64,000 nucleotides of DNA from Oreohelix idahoensis (lineage: Eukaryota > Mollusca > Gastropoda > Stylommatophora > Oreohelicidae): contig JAMPIV010003457.1 of the NCBI GenBank assembly GCA_024509875.1, positions 67,001 through 131,000 of the forward strand, read 5' to 3'. A program made the position numbers and the translations under genes. Positions 47,239 through 58,429 of this stretch are shown here, piece after piece. The notes beneath the pieces were generated by a model that saw only the letters and a program-made list of their open reading frames with translations, searched no databases and was not told where the DNA came from. Numbering within the stretch: the stretch's first letter is position 1; each line of letters opens with the position of its first letter.

Positions 47239-48142
47239 ATAACTTTGTACATTGTTATTGATACTATATTAACGTTTTATTAGAACGGTAACATTGGTAC
47301 TACAGTGACTTTTTATTAGTATGGTAACATTGTTAAGAGCGACAAATATACATTCATTATTCTATGGAACATATTACACTACATGGCGTGTGCGAGAATA
47401 TATTTTATCTTGTATGGAACATTCAGTACATCGTCGCGTCTATTACTAACTAGTTGTAACGGAACATTGACAATGAGTGATACTGGAATTACTTAGAAAT
47501 ATTAGTAACTGTTTATTTGTTAGTAATTAAGGAATATATAAATTAGATTAATTCAATTTAATCTATTTAATTGATAATGGATCACACACAAACTAACTTT
47601 CTTAGTTGTCAGGTAATACCTACATTCACGGGTCTTAGTTATGATATCTCACTGTTAGATCACTAGTCAACCGTACTAGTGTTAGAAAATAGTAAGTGTG
47701 TTGCTTCTTAAAGTGTTTAATTATGCTTTGTTTCATTTTGCATGTTGTATTTTAAAATTTTCTGTTCTATTGATTCTCTTATCATTGATTATCATCAGTG
47801 TTGCTGTTCATTTTCATTTTGAAATCATATGTTTCAAATTTTTTTTTTAAAAACTTAGTTGAATTTTATTATCATCTTTTTTTAATGGTTTCTTCATTTT
47901 CATTTTTCAACTTGTTTTACTTCGTATATTACCACATCGTTCCAAAGTAGGTCGTTTGTGGATGTGTGCTTTAATGCATACTATCATTTAGTTATATTCA
48001 TTTCGTTTAATATTCTTTTCTTAATATGATATAACTTTACGCATTTCATATATCTTGTTGTAGTTTTGACTCACCTCTCTCGGGTATTAAGTTCAAAAAA
48101 ATTAATAGAATTAATTTTTTTAAGGGGAGGTAATAAGGGAGC
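47239..48142 (+). other. Inner element 3' non-coding region
   Basis: About 900 bp, AT-rich, ending in the polypurine tract AAGGGGAGG (about 48123-48130) and AAGGGAGC before the 3' LTR. Confidence 0.7.
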
Positions 48143-49199
48143 TGTTACGTACATTTATTACCTAAGGGGGTAGTCTTCGGTCCTGCCAAATGTACGCACC
48201 AGTCTTGATATAGTTATATTATTTGTGCGGTCGAATGATTCGCGCACTGACGTGCACGAAGCAGTGATTGTTGCTTTGGGACGCACGGGTAACCTAGTTG
48301 GGTAGTTTGTGACGTCATTTTTGAAGGGGCAACATGGAACTTGTTTATGTCCATGATTGTTATATTATATTTGTATTCAATGGCATGTTTATGGAAAGCC
48401 ATTTATTCTAGTGATCTGTATTGGTCTTCAGGTCGAAACCAATAGCAGCAATGTCACGTAAGTTATCGCCCCACTTCTTATTTAAAGCTGTATTATAAGG
48501 CCGCTCTAATACTAGTCTAGCGGGAATATGTTATTCCTAGAATGGATCTACAGAGTCGTTTGCCTTTAGGATTTGTATCGTAGAAGAAGGATTCCTACGA
48601 GTGGAAGAAGTTATTGATTACCTTATGCACATGTTTTAATATGCTGTTACAACAATGCCAGAAGCGTGGCATAGAATGGGAGAGGTTAGTCAACCTGTTC
48701 GTATTATCGTGTATGACTTTGTTTGAAACTATATGCTATCTAACGTTATGTTTTGGAGAACGTATGGGATTGTGAAGTATGATATGGAAGATTTTATCCT
48801 GGAGTATGAATACGTTACCATGATAGACGTCCTTGAGAGAAGGTCAACGGACTTGAATGAGAAGAATATTATACGGTAACAGTTTGTGATCCTTAGTCAC
48901 TTGAGTCAGAGGACTTTATGGTAGAGAATCTTCAGGAACTTTAAAAGTAATTACCATTATGCTGATGTATGATCTTTGCGCCTGTGACGATGTTAGTCTT
49001 GTCCACTCCGTCTGTGTCATGTTGAGTAAAATCGATGTACAGTCATCACCGACTTATGTACTGCCAGTACTTGCCCAGTTCACTACTTGTTGAAGTTCGT
49101 TGGAAGAATATTGTTGACATTCGTTCATTTTAACCATTCGCGTTTGAAGCTACCTCTTCACCAGTATAAACTGTACTCAACCATAAAACGAACTCAACA
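48143..49199 (+). mobile_element. Inner element 3' LTR
   Basis: 1057 bp. Near-identical to 41432-42503 apart from a 13-nt deletion and a few substitutions. Confidence 0.93.
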
Positions 49200-49614
49200 A
49201 ATACATTAAGATATTAATGAGGGAAGATGCCCATAATTAATAAGTGAGATTAGTGGATGCATGAAATAAATTCAGCATCATAAATAAATAAGTGTCATAA
49301 CAAACTGGTGTTTTATTATGAGTAAGTAATAATGATATAAAATATTGAGTAAAAATAATTTGTTGACTTACAAATAGTAGTAAAGGAACATAGAAGAGGA
49401 TCGATTGGTTATATTGAATGACCATACTTTATTGTATACACATATAATTAATTGATTAATTTAGATTGGTGATTAATATTAATAGTTAACTAAGTGAGTG
49501 AGTCACTATGGATTCTGATATGGATCCAGGGGACATGAGTTCCGGGCTGGAGGAGATATACAAGGATGGTTGGCTCTATAATGAATTAAAGGCCCAGAAC
49601 ATGAGAAATATGTA
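49200..49614 (+). other. Outer element leader, second part
   Basis: Continues the outer element after the inner one. A short frame at 49508-49615 (MDSDMDPGDMSSGLEEIYKD) ends with TAA that overlaps the next start (ATGTAATGG). It may be a remnant of the Gag N-terminus. Confidence 0.5.
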
Positions 49615-50600
49615 ATGGATCAATTTTTATGTCAAGCTGCATTACATTTAAAGAATTTTGCTGAGGTTAATTTTCGTTTCATTCCTCACATAGCAATGGC
49701 TAAAGATTTACCAGATGTACTACGGGAGAAACTTCTTATATTTTTGAATCGCTACATTAATGTTGAGCATGATCACGTATTAAAGAACATACATCATGCG
49801 ATAATTGATAATGTTCACGAAGGTCATAAAAGAACAGAACATCAAGTTAATGAGAAGGCCCTTACTAGTGAACTGCATCAGTTACAAATAGAGTACGAAA
49901 AGAAGTTGCCAGTTATGGAGTCTGAAAATTCTTCACTTATTATTAGATGACGCTGGTGACAGCGCATAATAATGAATTTTATAATTCTATTATTCTACAG
50001 AATAAAAATTTAGAGGATGAGGTAATCTCATTAAAAGAATTATGTGCCGAAGAAAAGAGTCTTAATGTTCAAATTGTAAAGCAACGTGCATCTTTAAATC
50101 AGAATTATCATACACAATCAACTCAGATTCAAGAACTGAAATCTGAGATTACTCTTTTGAAATTACAGGGTGATATGTCAGAAGGGAAAAGATATCAGGT
50201 AGAATTAACTGAAAATAAAATGAAACTAGATAAACTCAATGAGGAAAATAGTGAACTAAGGTCTGAAGTTAGTTCATTAAGAAAATTGCTTGATCAATCA
50301 AAGAGTGTTACTGATGAAAACTTAATTGCCTTCGATAAATTACTGATTGATGAAAATATTAAATATTCTGAACTAGAAAGGAATATGCAACAACATATTA
50401 ATGAACTTTCAACTAAGTTGAATGCAGTTGATTCCTTACTTATTAATGAGAGGAAGATAGCTACTAACTTGGATAAATTGAATAAAAGCCAAAGGCAACA
50501 GATTACATTACTGAATTCGGAATCTGTTAGATTGAGAAAAAGAGTAGATGGTCTGCTGGATGTTGTGTTGGACAACAGGATATTGCCACACGGCACCTAG
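49615..50600 (+). CDS. Outer element coiled-coil Gag-like protein, two overlapping frames
   Basis: Frame 1 (49615-49950, 111 aa) starts MDQFLCQAALHLKNF. Frame 2 (49947-50600, 217 aa) begins at the ATGA overlap with the frame-1 stop. Both are heptad-rich: frame 2 has ENSELRSEVSSLRKLLDQ and LNKSQRQQITLLNSES. The STQIQELKSEITLLKLQ stretch matches [15 protein letters not shown] of the inner element, so both coiled coils share ancestry. No capsid, Cys box or protease is visible. The ATGA junction may be a mutation that happens to leave a start codon, or coupled translation. Confidence 0.75.
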
Positions 50601-50663
50601 GATAAGCCAATTTTACGACATGCCGTAAGTACTAAGGGTGATATTAAGGTTTCAACACAACCA

Positions 50664-51635
50664 GTGAAGGTTAAAAGATCATTTCGGGGGAGGTATACCT
50701 TCCCTCGACAGGATACTACTGCTAATTCTGACAATAAATTTTGGCGACACGATCATAGTCAAACTGATATTAAGAAACCTATTGACGTTGTCATATGTGA
50801 CAAGATGCTTCATAATAAGATTAATAGGGTTCATTCTAACTCAGATAAGAAAATTAAAACCAACGGGTTAGTCAGCAAAGTTTTCACCTTGCCTATCAAG
50901 CAGGGATCAACGACAGGCGTAAAACCTACTGCTTTACATACTGACGGGTATCATGCTAAGTTCCATCAGTGTGATAACTCACAGAATAGAGATCATCCTT
51001 ATATGAGAAGAGAGAAAGTCAATGTTCTTAATAAATCTGTTGATGTTGTCAACAGGGGAAAGGATTGTACGAAGAAGAGTAATATGTTGAAAAATAATGT
51101 TGGGGTTAGGAAGAATTTGGATAAGAAAGTTAAGACAAGTAAGTCTGACGGCAAAGTTTTTGCTTTGCCCAGCCAAGAGATGGCTACGACAAGTATGAAA
51201 CCTACTAACTTTGGTAATGATAGATATCGTCCTAATTTCAGTCATGATGATACTTCACCTAATAAAATTATTACGTTTATGGATAAAGGTAAATTTAATT
51301 CTCTTGATATGACAAGGAATGCATATCGTCATCGTTCACAATTTCGTGACAAGGATATTACTTATATTGGCAAAAGTGCATATTCTCGCACTGTGTTAGT
51401 GCGCACTCTGCCACAAGATACTACATGGCAGGCACTTGGCAATTTCTTCAATTATACAGCAAACGTTAGGTTTGTTTGTCTTCTGCCATCCTTCAATGGT
51501 CAGAATAATGAGGTTTTGGTTACCTTCCGTAACAATAGAGAAGCTCGTTTGGTTATAGAGCGTGACAATGGTGTATGGTTTCATCACCATTCGCTAAAGT
51601 TACAATTAGTACCTGATTCTGCGTCATGCAGATAA
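50664..51635 (+). CDS. Outer element RRM protein (323 aa)
   Basis: N-terminal linker is Lys/Asn-rich with TQPVK and RYTFPR blocks matching the inner element. The homologous reading may begin upstream near 50605, just after the stop of the coiled-coil frame. Residues about 241-323 form the RRM: VLVRTLP (RNP2-like), TTWQALGNFFNYT, VRFVCLLP, NEVLVTF (RNP1-like), [23 protein letters not shown] hand alignment gives about 58 identities in 83 positions with the inner RRM, more than in the surrounding linker. This suggests that selection kept the domain. It stands where integrase stands in elements A and B. Confidence 0.85.
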   Translation: MKVKRSFRGRYTFPRQDTTANSDNKFWRHDHSQTDIKKPIDVVICDKMLHNKINRVHSNSDKKIKTNGLVSKVFTLPIKQGSTTGVKPTALHTDGYHAKFHQCDNSQNRDHPYMRREKVNVLNKSVDVVNRGKDCTKKSNMLKNNVGVRKNLDKKVKTSKSDGKVFALPSQEMATTSMKPTNFGNDRYRPNFSHDDTSPNKIITFMDKGKFNSLDMTRNAYRHRSQFRDKDITYIGKSAYSRTVLVRTLPQDTTWQALGNFFNYTANVRFVCLLPSFNGQNNEVLVTFRNNREARLVIERDNGVWFHHHSLKLQLVPDSASCR

Positions 51636-51667
51636 CAGGTTACGGTAACACTGTTCGTCACATCTTT

Positions 51668-51691
51668 GATGACTCAGCATAGTCAGTCATC
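51668..51691 (+). promoter_or_regulatory. Conserved hairpin between RRM and RT ORFs (outer)
   Basis: GATGACT / AGTCATC, 7-bp perfect stem, 10-nt loop, same place as 46205-46228. The loops differ in sequence, while stems and loop length are kept. Confidence 0.6.
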
Positions 51692-51894
51692 ATTTCTTTT
51701 CTTTATTGGTCAATTATTCTTATATGGCTTATTTATGGTGGGCTTGTCTATTAGGTGACACTTGTGTTGTTTTATCTACGATAACACTGTGTTCTTTCGT
51801 CTTTGTAATTTTACCATGCCTACGATATACAGTAACGTGATTGATCATGCTAACTATGCTCAGCCAATGCAGAATAAGTTTCGTATATAGTCTA

Positions 51895-52921
51895 TCTAAT
51901 GCAACACTTTTCACCAAGATAGACTTAACAAAAGGTTATTGGCAGATACCACTAACCGAAAAAGCCAAATATTACACAGCGTTTTCCACTCCACAAGGTC
52001 TTTACCAGTGGAATGTGATGCCTTTTGGGCTTATGAACGCTCCGGCTACCTTTATTCGCATGATGCGAAAAATTTTATCAGGTAGACCAGACATTATTAC
52101 ATACATTGACGACATATGTTTATTTAGTTCGCCATTTGAGGAACATTTTTCGGGGCTTAGATGTGTTTAGGAAATATTAAGGGAAAACCACTTAACCGCT
52201 AAACCTACGAAAATACAAATAATGTTTCAGGAGATAACCTTCCTGGGACATATTATTAGGGCTGGACGTATTCAAACTGTTCCCAGTACGGTATCTAAAA
52301 TTTTAAATTTATCGGTTCCTCAAACGAAGAAACAGGTTAGGAGTTTATTAGGTCTAGTCCAATACTACAGTAGATTTGTACCTAGCTTATCATCCATCAC
52401 GGCTGTCTTGTCATCATTGTTAAAAAAAGACATGCCGTTGACGGTGAAATGGACTGACGAATGCGACAAAACTTTTCGCAGGATATTGACAATCTTTTCA
52501 AATCCACCAATTTTGAGGTTACCAGATGCTTCTAAAAAGTTTCTTCTTCGTACAGATGCCAGCCAGTAATTACGGTATCGGAGCTTGTTTGCTTCAATGT
52601 CACGACGGTATACTTCATCCAACTCTGTATATATCACGAAAACTTAAGTTGCCTGAAACAAAATATTCGACAGTGGACAAAGAGCTACTGGCACTGGTTT
52701 GGACGATCACTAAACTTGAAAAGTTCCTGTTGGGCGCACCCTTCGTGATCCAAACGGATCAGAAGGCGGTGGCATCGTTACGTCGCTCTAATCACAAAAG
52801 CCCCAAACTTGCCAGATTCGCTATTCTGTTACAAGCTTACGACTTTGTCATCGAAGCCATACCCGGACCTGAAAATATAATGGCTGATGTACTTTCGAGA
52901 CACCCTACTGAAGTCGAATAA
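51895..52921 (+). pseudogene. Outer element partial RT and RNase H
   Basis: RT starts at LSNATLFTKIDLTKGYWQ, earlier than in the inner element but still lacking the fingers. The catalytic TYIDDICLF is present. An in-frame TAG (52168-52170) and a one-base shift near 52565 break it. RNase H is otherwise complete (LRTDAS, VDKELLA, QTDQKAV, IMADVLSR). This is an inactive or decaying version of the inner element's RT-RNase H. Confidence 0.85.
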
Positions 52922-54075
52922 TAATTGTCCACAATTTCAAAAAGTAATACTGAACAAGAATGACTTTGGAACGATGATGTATTTCAGCGGTGAAAATGAT
53001 ATGAACTACCTACATACGAATGACACTTCGAATACTGTGCAGTGAATCAACCAATATATACATTCTCCGAAAGAAATTGGATATAGCAAGAGACATATTT
53101 CGATGGTTCGTTTTAACGTTTGGACTTTGGTTAGTGTCCACTCGTTCTACAACTCGTTACGATATAGTCGGGAAGAGTATCTGAACCCAGGCTGGTCAAA
53201 TACCGTTATGCTACAGAAATTGAAATGACTAATTCAATGCTATGAAACTTTACATTCATTCAGGAACGAAAGATAGTTGAACATTATTAACTTTCTTCTC
53301 CAATGGAAATTCCTGTAAATTCGCAAAGGAAATAATGACGGCTGGGTCTTCATGCCCAACATTACTAAGTTTCATATTTATTAAACTAATAAAGAATAAA
53401 ATAAAGTTGAAGTGTGAGAATAAGAAAAAAGAAATGTATCAAGAAAGAAAAGATGAAAACAAAATAATATCACACAATTGAATACTCTAAATATTTTATT
53501 TATGAATGTGATAGATATTATATGAAATTAGTTCAGATATTTACATAAAATGTATGAATATTATTTTTCTATTAGTAATTCATTAAGTTAATTGGTTAGT
53601 AATTAATCGGTTCACGTGATTAATTTTAAACACACCTAACTAAATTAATTTATACTTTATCTTTTCCTTCACTTTACTTGTCTTTACTTCTCAATTCTGT
53701 TATTATGATACTATCTTTCATTTTGTTTCATTAAATTTTAAATGGATTCATACCCTACACACATACTATGATTAATTAGTTTAATTTTAATTAGTTAGAA
53801 TAATTTTCTTTACATAACACTTCATTATTTAGTCACGACAGATTTTGAGATAATTATTTAGCGACAGTTGACACTCCTTTGGTTAATATAATATCCATGT
53901 ATAACATGACTGTTAGTATATTACATGATAGTATAATATCGTCATGACCACAACACTGTTCTAGTCAGAACATCGTAGGCCATATGTCGGGTTTTTGTTA
54001 AATTTTTGAGATGTTTGATTAAGATAGTTCAAACAAATCTATCTAATAGATTTTTTCCCCCGTCGAGCAGGGAAT
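52922..54075 (+). other. Outer element 3' non-coding region
   Basis: About 1.15 kb, very AT-rich. It ends with a T/C run and GAGCAGGGAATT before the LTR. The polypurine tract is weak (GAGCAGGGAA). Confidence 0.65.
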
Positions 54076-54859
54076 TGTTACGGTGTTTTTATTGATGTCG
54101 TCTGCTATAGTTGGCAGTGCGCAATTTTAGGTTGATGGAATTAATATAGATTCATGCTGATACTTCACGGATTAGTGAACGCAAATTACACGGTCAACTT
54201 GTGACGTGTTAGCGTTGATAAGGTCACGCTTCATGATTTAGATAATGGACCCTTTTTACGTTGATCGTCAAGCCGTGAAGACGTGTCTCACATCCTTCCA
54301 ATGTTAGGCTTCATAATTGCCGCAATATATAGAATTTTATATAAGGACACAGGGTCAGTCTAGATTGATATTATAAAGGATGGAATTATAAGGTTAGTTG
54401 ATAACCTGAATTATGGAAGGATCGTTAATCAGTCTTAATATATATTCGTCAAGAAACATGCGCTCATTACCGGCTGTTGTAACAACAACAGCGCGCGCAT
54501 ATAGCCATGATGTTCTGTTGACATTAATTCGTTAGGACACGGACCGATACTAATATGTATTCAAGTGAAATCAGATTAATGCATGTTTTTACTATGAACA
54601 ATGCTCATGATTTCGTCACATATGTTTTCCGTAATAAATTGCATCTTGTGGACTCACAATACCTTGGACTTCTCAAGTCGATATCATTGAATTGTTAATC
54701 AGTACTGCCCAGCATTCGCGTAATATACAATTGAGGCACGAAATTCAATTAATGAATGAGAACCAAGGAAAAATTCAAGACATGGCCAGAGGTTGTGAAT
54801 ACTCTTTATTAATACTAAGTTGGACGTTAATATGCAAGGACAAACACAACAACTCAACA
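54076..54859 (+). mobile_element. Outer element 3' LTR
   Basis: 784 bp, same length as the 5' LTR and differing at 11 sites. Followed by target duplication gtaag. Confidence 0.95.
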
Positions 54860-54864
54860 GTAAG

Positions 54865-56521
54865 AGAGTTGTTGGAATTTTCTGGCGGAATTGTCTGAAG
54901 ATTCTAACATAAGGTGTTTAATTGCTGGCGATTTCAATGCTAGATCCAAGGAGTGGGGGAACATCACGGAAAATAGGCAGGGTATAGCTTTCAGCCAGGC
55001 ATTACTTAACATGAACCTTACCATCTTGAATGATGGATGCCCAACTAGACTGGCAACTAAACCTGGGGATACAAATGGTGTCATAGATCTGGCATTCATC
55101 TCTAGTGCTGTCACCACAATGGCACGTTGGAGTGTATTAGGTGCATAGGAAAGTGATCACCTACCTTGCATCATACTCATTGCAAAGGGTAGGACCACTA
55201 GACACAGCAAACCTAAACAGACCTTCAAGTATCTTACAGGCCCACTTGACTGTAACAACCCTTTACACACATGACGTCAAAATGGCAAACAAAAGACAGC
55301 GAGAACACCTTTCACCCTACCTTCGTTGGTGGAAAAAGACAGTGGAGGAAGCATGGGTAGAAAAGGAAAGAGCAACAAAGGAATGGCGTAAAGCCCGAAA
55401 CAGAAGAATGATGAATGAGGTTAAAGAGATGAAGGAGAAAAAGCAAAGAGCCGTTACTAGATTCAAGAGCTTGGCAAGGGATGCCAAGGATAAAGTGTGG
55501 GAGGACTTTGAGACACAGGTGAGCACAGAAAAAAACCCAACAGAAAATATGGTCCTTACATTGAAGAATGAATAGGACAAGTGCAAGCCAACCCATCCCT
55601 AATATCAAAAGCTGTACAGGACTACGCCTGAAGACGGACGAAGAGAAGGGAAGAACATTGTTGTCGATATGTGGAATACACGGTGAAAGATAACAAAAAT
55701 GCCCGCCTGAAAATAAAGGACAGTTTTCTGGAAAATGCTCTAAATGGCCAGATATACTTCGATCTCATTTCTGAAGAGGATGTGGTGTACACATCGAGAA
55801 CCAGTAGAAACGCTGCTCCGGGTCTTGATGGTGTACAATACCATCACATTAAACAGCTCGATGACACAGCCATTATAAATATGGTGAGCGATTTCAACAC
55901 CAGCATACCGAATGCTGAGGTGTCGGAAGACTGCTACACAGTTACCTTCAGCCCCTTCCTAAACCTGGCAAAAACCCCACACTGCTCAGCAGCTATCGAA
56001 TTATCACAATACAGAATATCTATGGTAAGTTACTTGATAAGATAGTTGCAAGACAAGTAATGAGCCACCTCGAAAATGCACACATCCTTCCTGATACCCT
56101 GGGTAGCTATAGGCCTATAAAAACAACATGGAACGTTTGCGTACGAAGTATACAAGGGATTCCAGGGTAAAAGAAAAATGGTGGCTGTCGCAATTGCCCT
56201 AGAAGATGCTTATAACAGTACGGACTTTGCAACCCTAATAGACTGTATAATGGTATGTGGTGTAAACCCTTGGATAACAAGGTAGATAGCAGCTGCCTTA
56301 ATGGAGAGATCAGTTGCATTTCGCTTGGGAACTTGGACATCAGAACCAATACGCATTTGCCGGGACTACCCCAGGGTTCTCCACTATCACCAGTGCTGTT
56401 TAACACCCACACAGCAAAAGTAGCAACCTTTCAACCAACAGGACTGGGACGAACATTAACTTTCGCAGATGACATTCTCGTGTACAGAACTGGCTCAGAC
56501 AGACAGGAAATCGTCAAAGGC
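54865..56521 (+). pseudogene. LINE endonuclease C-terminal half and RT
   Basis: Resumes the endonuclease: LIAGDFNARSKEWGN (catalytic GDFNA near 54927-54941), NGVIDLAFISS and, after a shift, SDHLPC (catalytic His, 55152-55166). A Lys/Arg-rich connector follows (55260-55575). RT begins at NAAPGLDGVQYHHIKQL, with SLGNLDIRT near 56320, GLPQGSPLSPVLFN near 56362-56404 and the catalytic FADDILVY at 56462-56485. Multiple shifts and stops (for example near 56045 and 56170). The coding sequence is broken at 56521 by the solo LTR-A. The reading frame is in phase on the two sides once the insertion and one TSD copy are discounted. Confidence 0.88.
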
Positions 56522-57353
56522 TGTGACAGAGGAAAATGGGCAACCCTTATCGATTCTCTTTAATATCATCGGGGGCCCTCACTATTTGGACTCAAGCAAG
56601 ATCAACACGTTGGATTTCCCTCGCTGGCTAATTAAGTATGCACAGTCAAACACGTGGAAGCCAAGAGTCTCTATTGCCAGTGTCCGATTCTTAGTCTAGC
56701 CACGCCTCCTGTCTTTCTTTCAAGCAGTAATAATCCAACTATACATAATTTAATGTCATCTCTTTAAAAAGGGGGACGTTTTACCTGAGTTGGATCATGC
56801 CATCACGTCAGCTTGTAGTTCTAGAAAGAGAGAACGGTTCGTTAAGGGCAGATCGATGGGCGTGACCGCGCACAACGACTGCTAAAGCATTTGATCGCAC
56901 TCCAGAGACGCGAATCGGCGCAACTTAGGGGAAACGAACTTTGATCGCGCTCGTAGAGAAACGAATCTACGTAGGTTCTGTAGGGGGATTCTTTTACTTT
57001 GATATCAGGAATTGAACGAAGGATCTACAGAGGTGTTAAACTTCGCACAGGAGATGAAAGAAAAGCCATTTTAAATATATAGTCAGGAGCATCTAACTCA
57101 GTTGTCAGTTTGCTAATCAAGATTTCTGGAATGGTCTAGCGCGCATTTTCGGAGTCAAAATTTATCAGACTTCCTACAGAAATACGTGAAGAATTAAATT
57201 CTAGTTTCTTGTGTTTTGCGGTAAAAATATAGTTATTAGCATCTAAGGGATTTAATCGTTTAAAGTTTCATTTTATTTCACTGGGAGTTTTGTGTAAATT
57301 GAAAACGTATCAAATAAACATATAGTAAAATTCTCCAGCTATAACGTAAATTT

Positions 57354-57688
57354 AATTACCCGTTTTTGGACCCAAAGATGCAGCAATAGAGAATGCAGTC
57401 AGTGACCCATAGCTTGACTGCTTGCATCTGGGTCAGCGAACCAGAGCTGACCAAGACACTACTCCACCTCCACGTGGTGGTCCTGGAAACAGGCTGCATT
57501 ACTGCAGTCTGGCTGAGAGAGTAGGGATCGCAGAGGGAAGGCAAACCCGGTCCCCAAAAATGCCGTGCTGAAGTCGGATGTGTTGACAGCAAGGTGCAGA
57601 TATCACAGCTCCGGCGTAAACAGACACAACGCAACCAACGTCCTTTTCAGGACGAACGAGGAAGAAGAAGAAGAAGAATTACCCGTTT
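57354..57688 (+). mobile_element. 311-bp SINE-like insertion with 12-bp TSD
   Basis: Body 57366-57676 is flanked by perfect AATTACCCGTTT (57354-57365, 57677-57688) and is missing from LTR-A copy 2. It ends in a GAA repeat preceded by CGAACGAG. That end resembles the 3' end of the LINE at 63660-64000 (CGAACGCAGAAGAAG on its sense strand). No tRNA-like box pair is evident. It may be a SINE with another head or an internally deleted LINE derivative. Confidence 0.85.
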
Positions 57689-58319
57689 GTTCCCCAGTGA
57701 GAGATGCTGAAAATAATTTATAAGCCGCTAAGCGATTGATAATTGATTGATGCAGTTTAGTTCTATATACACGTGTGTATTTTCTAACGACTAGACACTC
57801 GCGGGGAGTTTTTAAATATATATAATTAAATACCGGAGTGGTTAAAATAGTCTTACCTGTAAAATTAACGCGTGCCAGAATATGATTTGTATTTTTTTGA
57901 TTACATGTTTTCTATTTTTTTCATATAGGCTGGACAATACCTTTGCGTCCCAGCATTTCATAGGGTCCTACTGACTTTGGTTCTTACACCATCCAGTGAT
58001 TATTGAACCAAAAAAAATCTTCATGTTGTGACCCATATGCGGTCCACTTCTCCATTCATGAGAGTAGTCAAACCAAGAACTTTAATCATAATCAATTCTT
58101 TTAAAGTATAACTGGAGAACAACATTGCCAGAAGTGATTCTATAATTATTACTGCTCTGCTGTGGGAGAATTTATATCATTATTTAACAACTGACAGTAA
58201 ACGTTTTTTCTGCTGGATTAACCCCCGAAAGGAAAAACTCACTGGTCAGCATTTGCCATCACTCTGTGTTCATCACGCCATAGAAGTCTCTTAGCCACCA
58301 GCGGCGAGACCCCACGGGA

Positions 58320-58429
<110 letters not shown>

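Larger units (their letters stand above)
41432..49199 (+). mobile_element. Inner LTR element: second RRM-carrying Ty3/gypsy derivative
   Basis: LTRs 41432-42503 and 48143-49199 start TGTTACGTACATTT and end CAACA. They differ by a 13-nt indel, small indels and a handful of substitutions. ORFs in order: coiled-coil/Cys-box/protease (43510-45261), RRM (to 46168), C-terminal RT plus RNase H (46287-47238). Polypurine AAGGGGAGG lies upstream of the 3' LTR. Flanking bases (agagc, aatac) do not match, so no target duplication is seen. Confidence 0.9.
39358..54864 (+). mobile_element. Outer LTR element: RRM-carrying Ty3/gypsy derivative
   Basis: LTRs 39363-40146 and 54076-54859 are both 784 bp (TGTTACGG to CTCAACA) and differ at 11 positions by my count (about 1.4%). 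Target duplication gtaag lies at 39358-39362 and 54860-54864. The leader is split by the inner element. ORFs in order: coiled-coil protein(s) 49615-50600, RRM protein 50664-51635, partial RT-RNase H about 51895-52921. Integrase, protease and the RT fingers are not found. Probably non-autonomous. Confidence 0.92.

Noticed and set aside
57356..57634. 92-codon minus-strand ORF
   Set aside because: Lies within the SINE-like insert; no domain and no conservation evidence.
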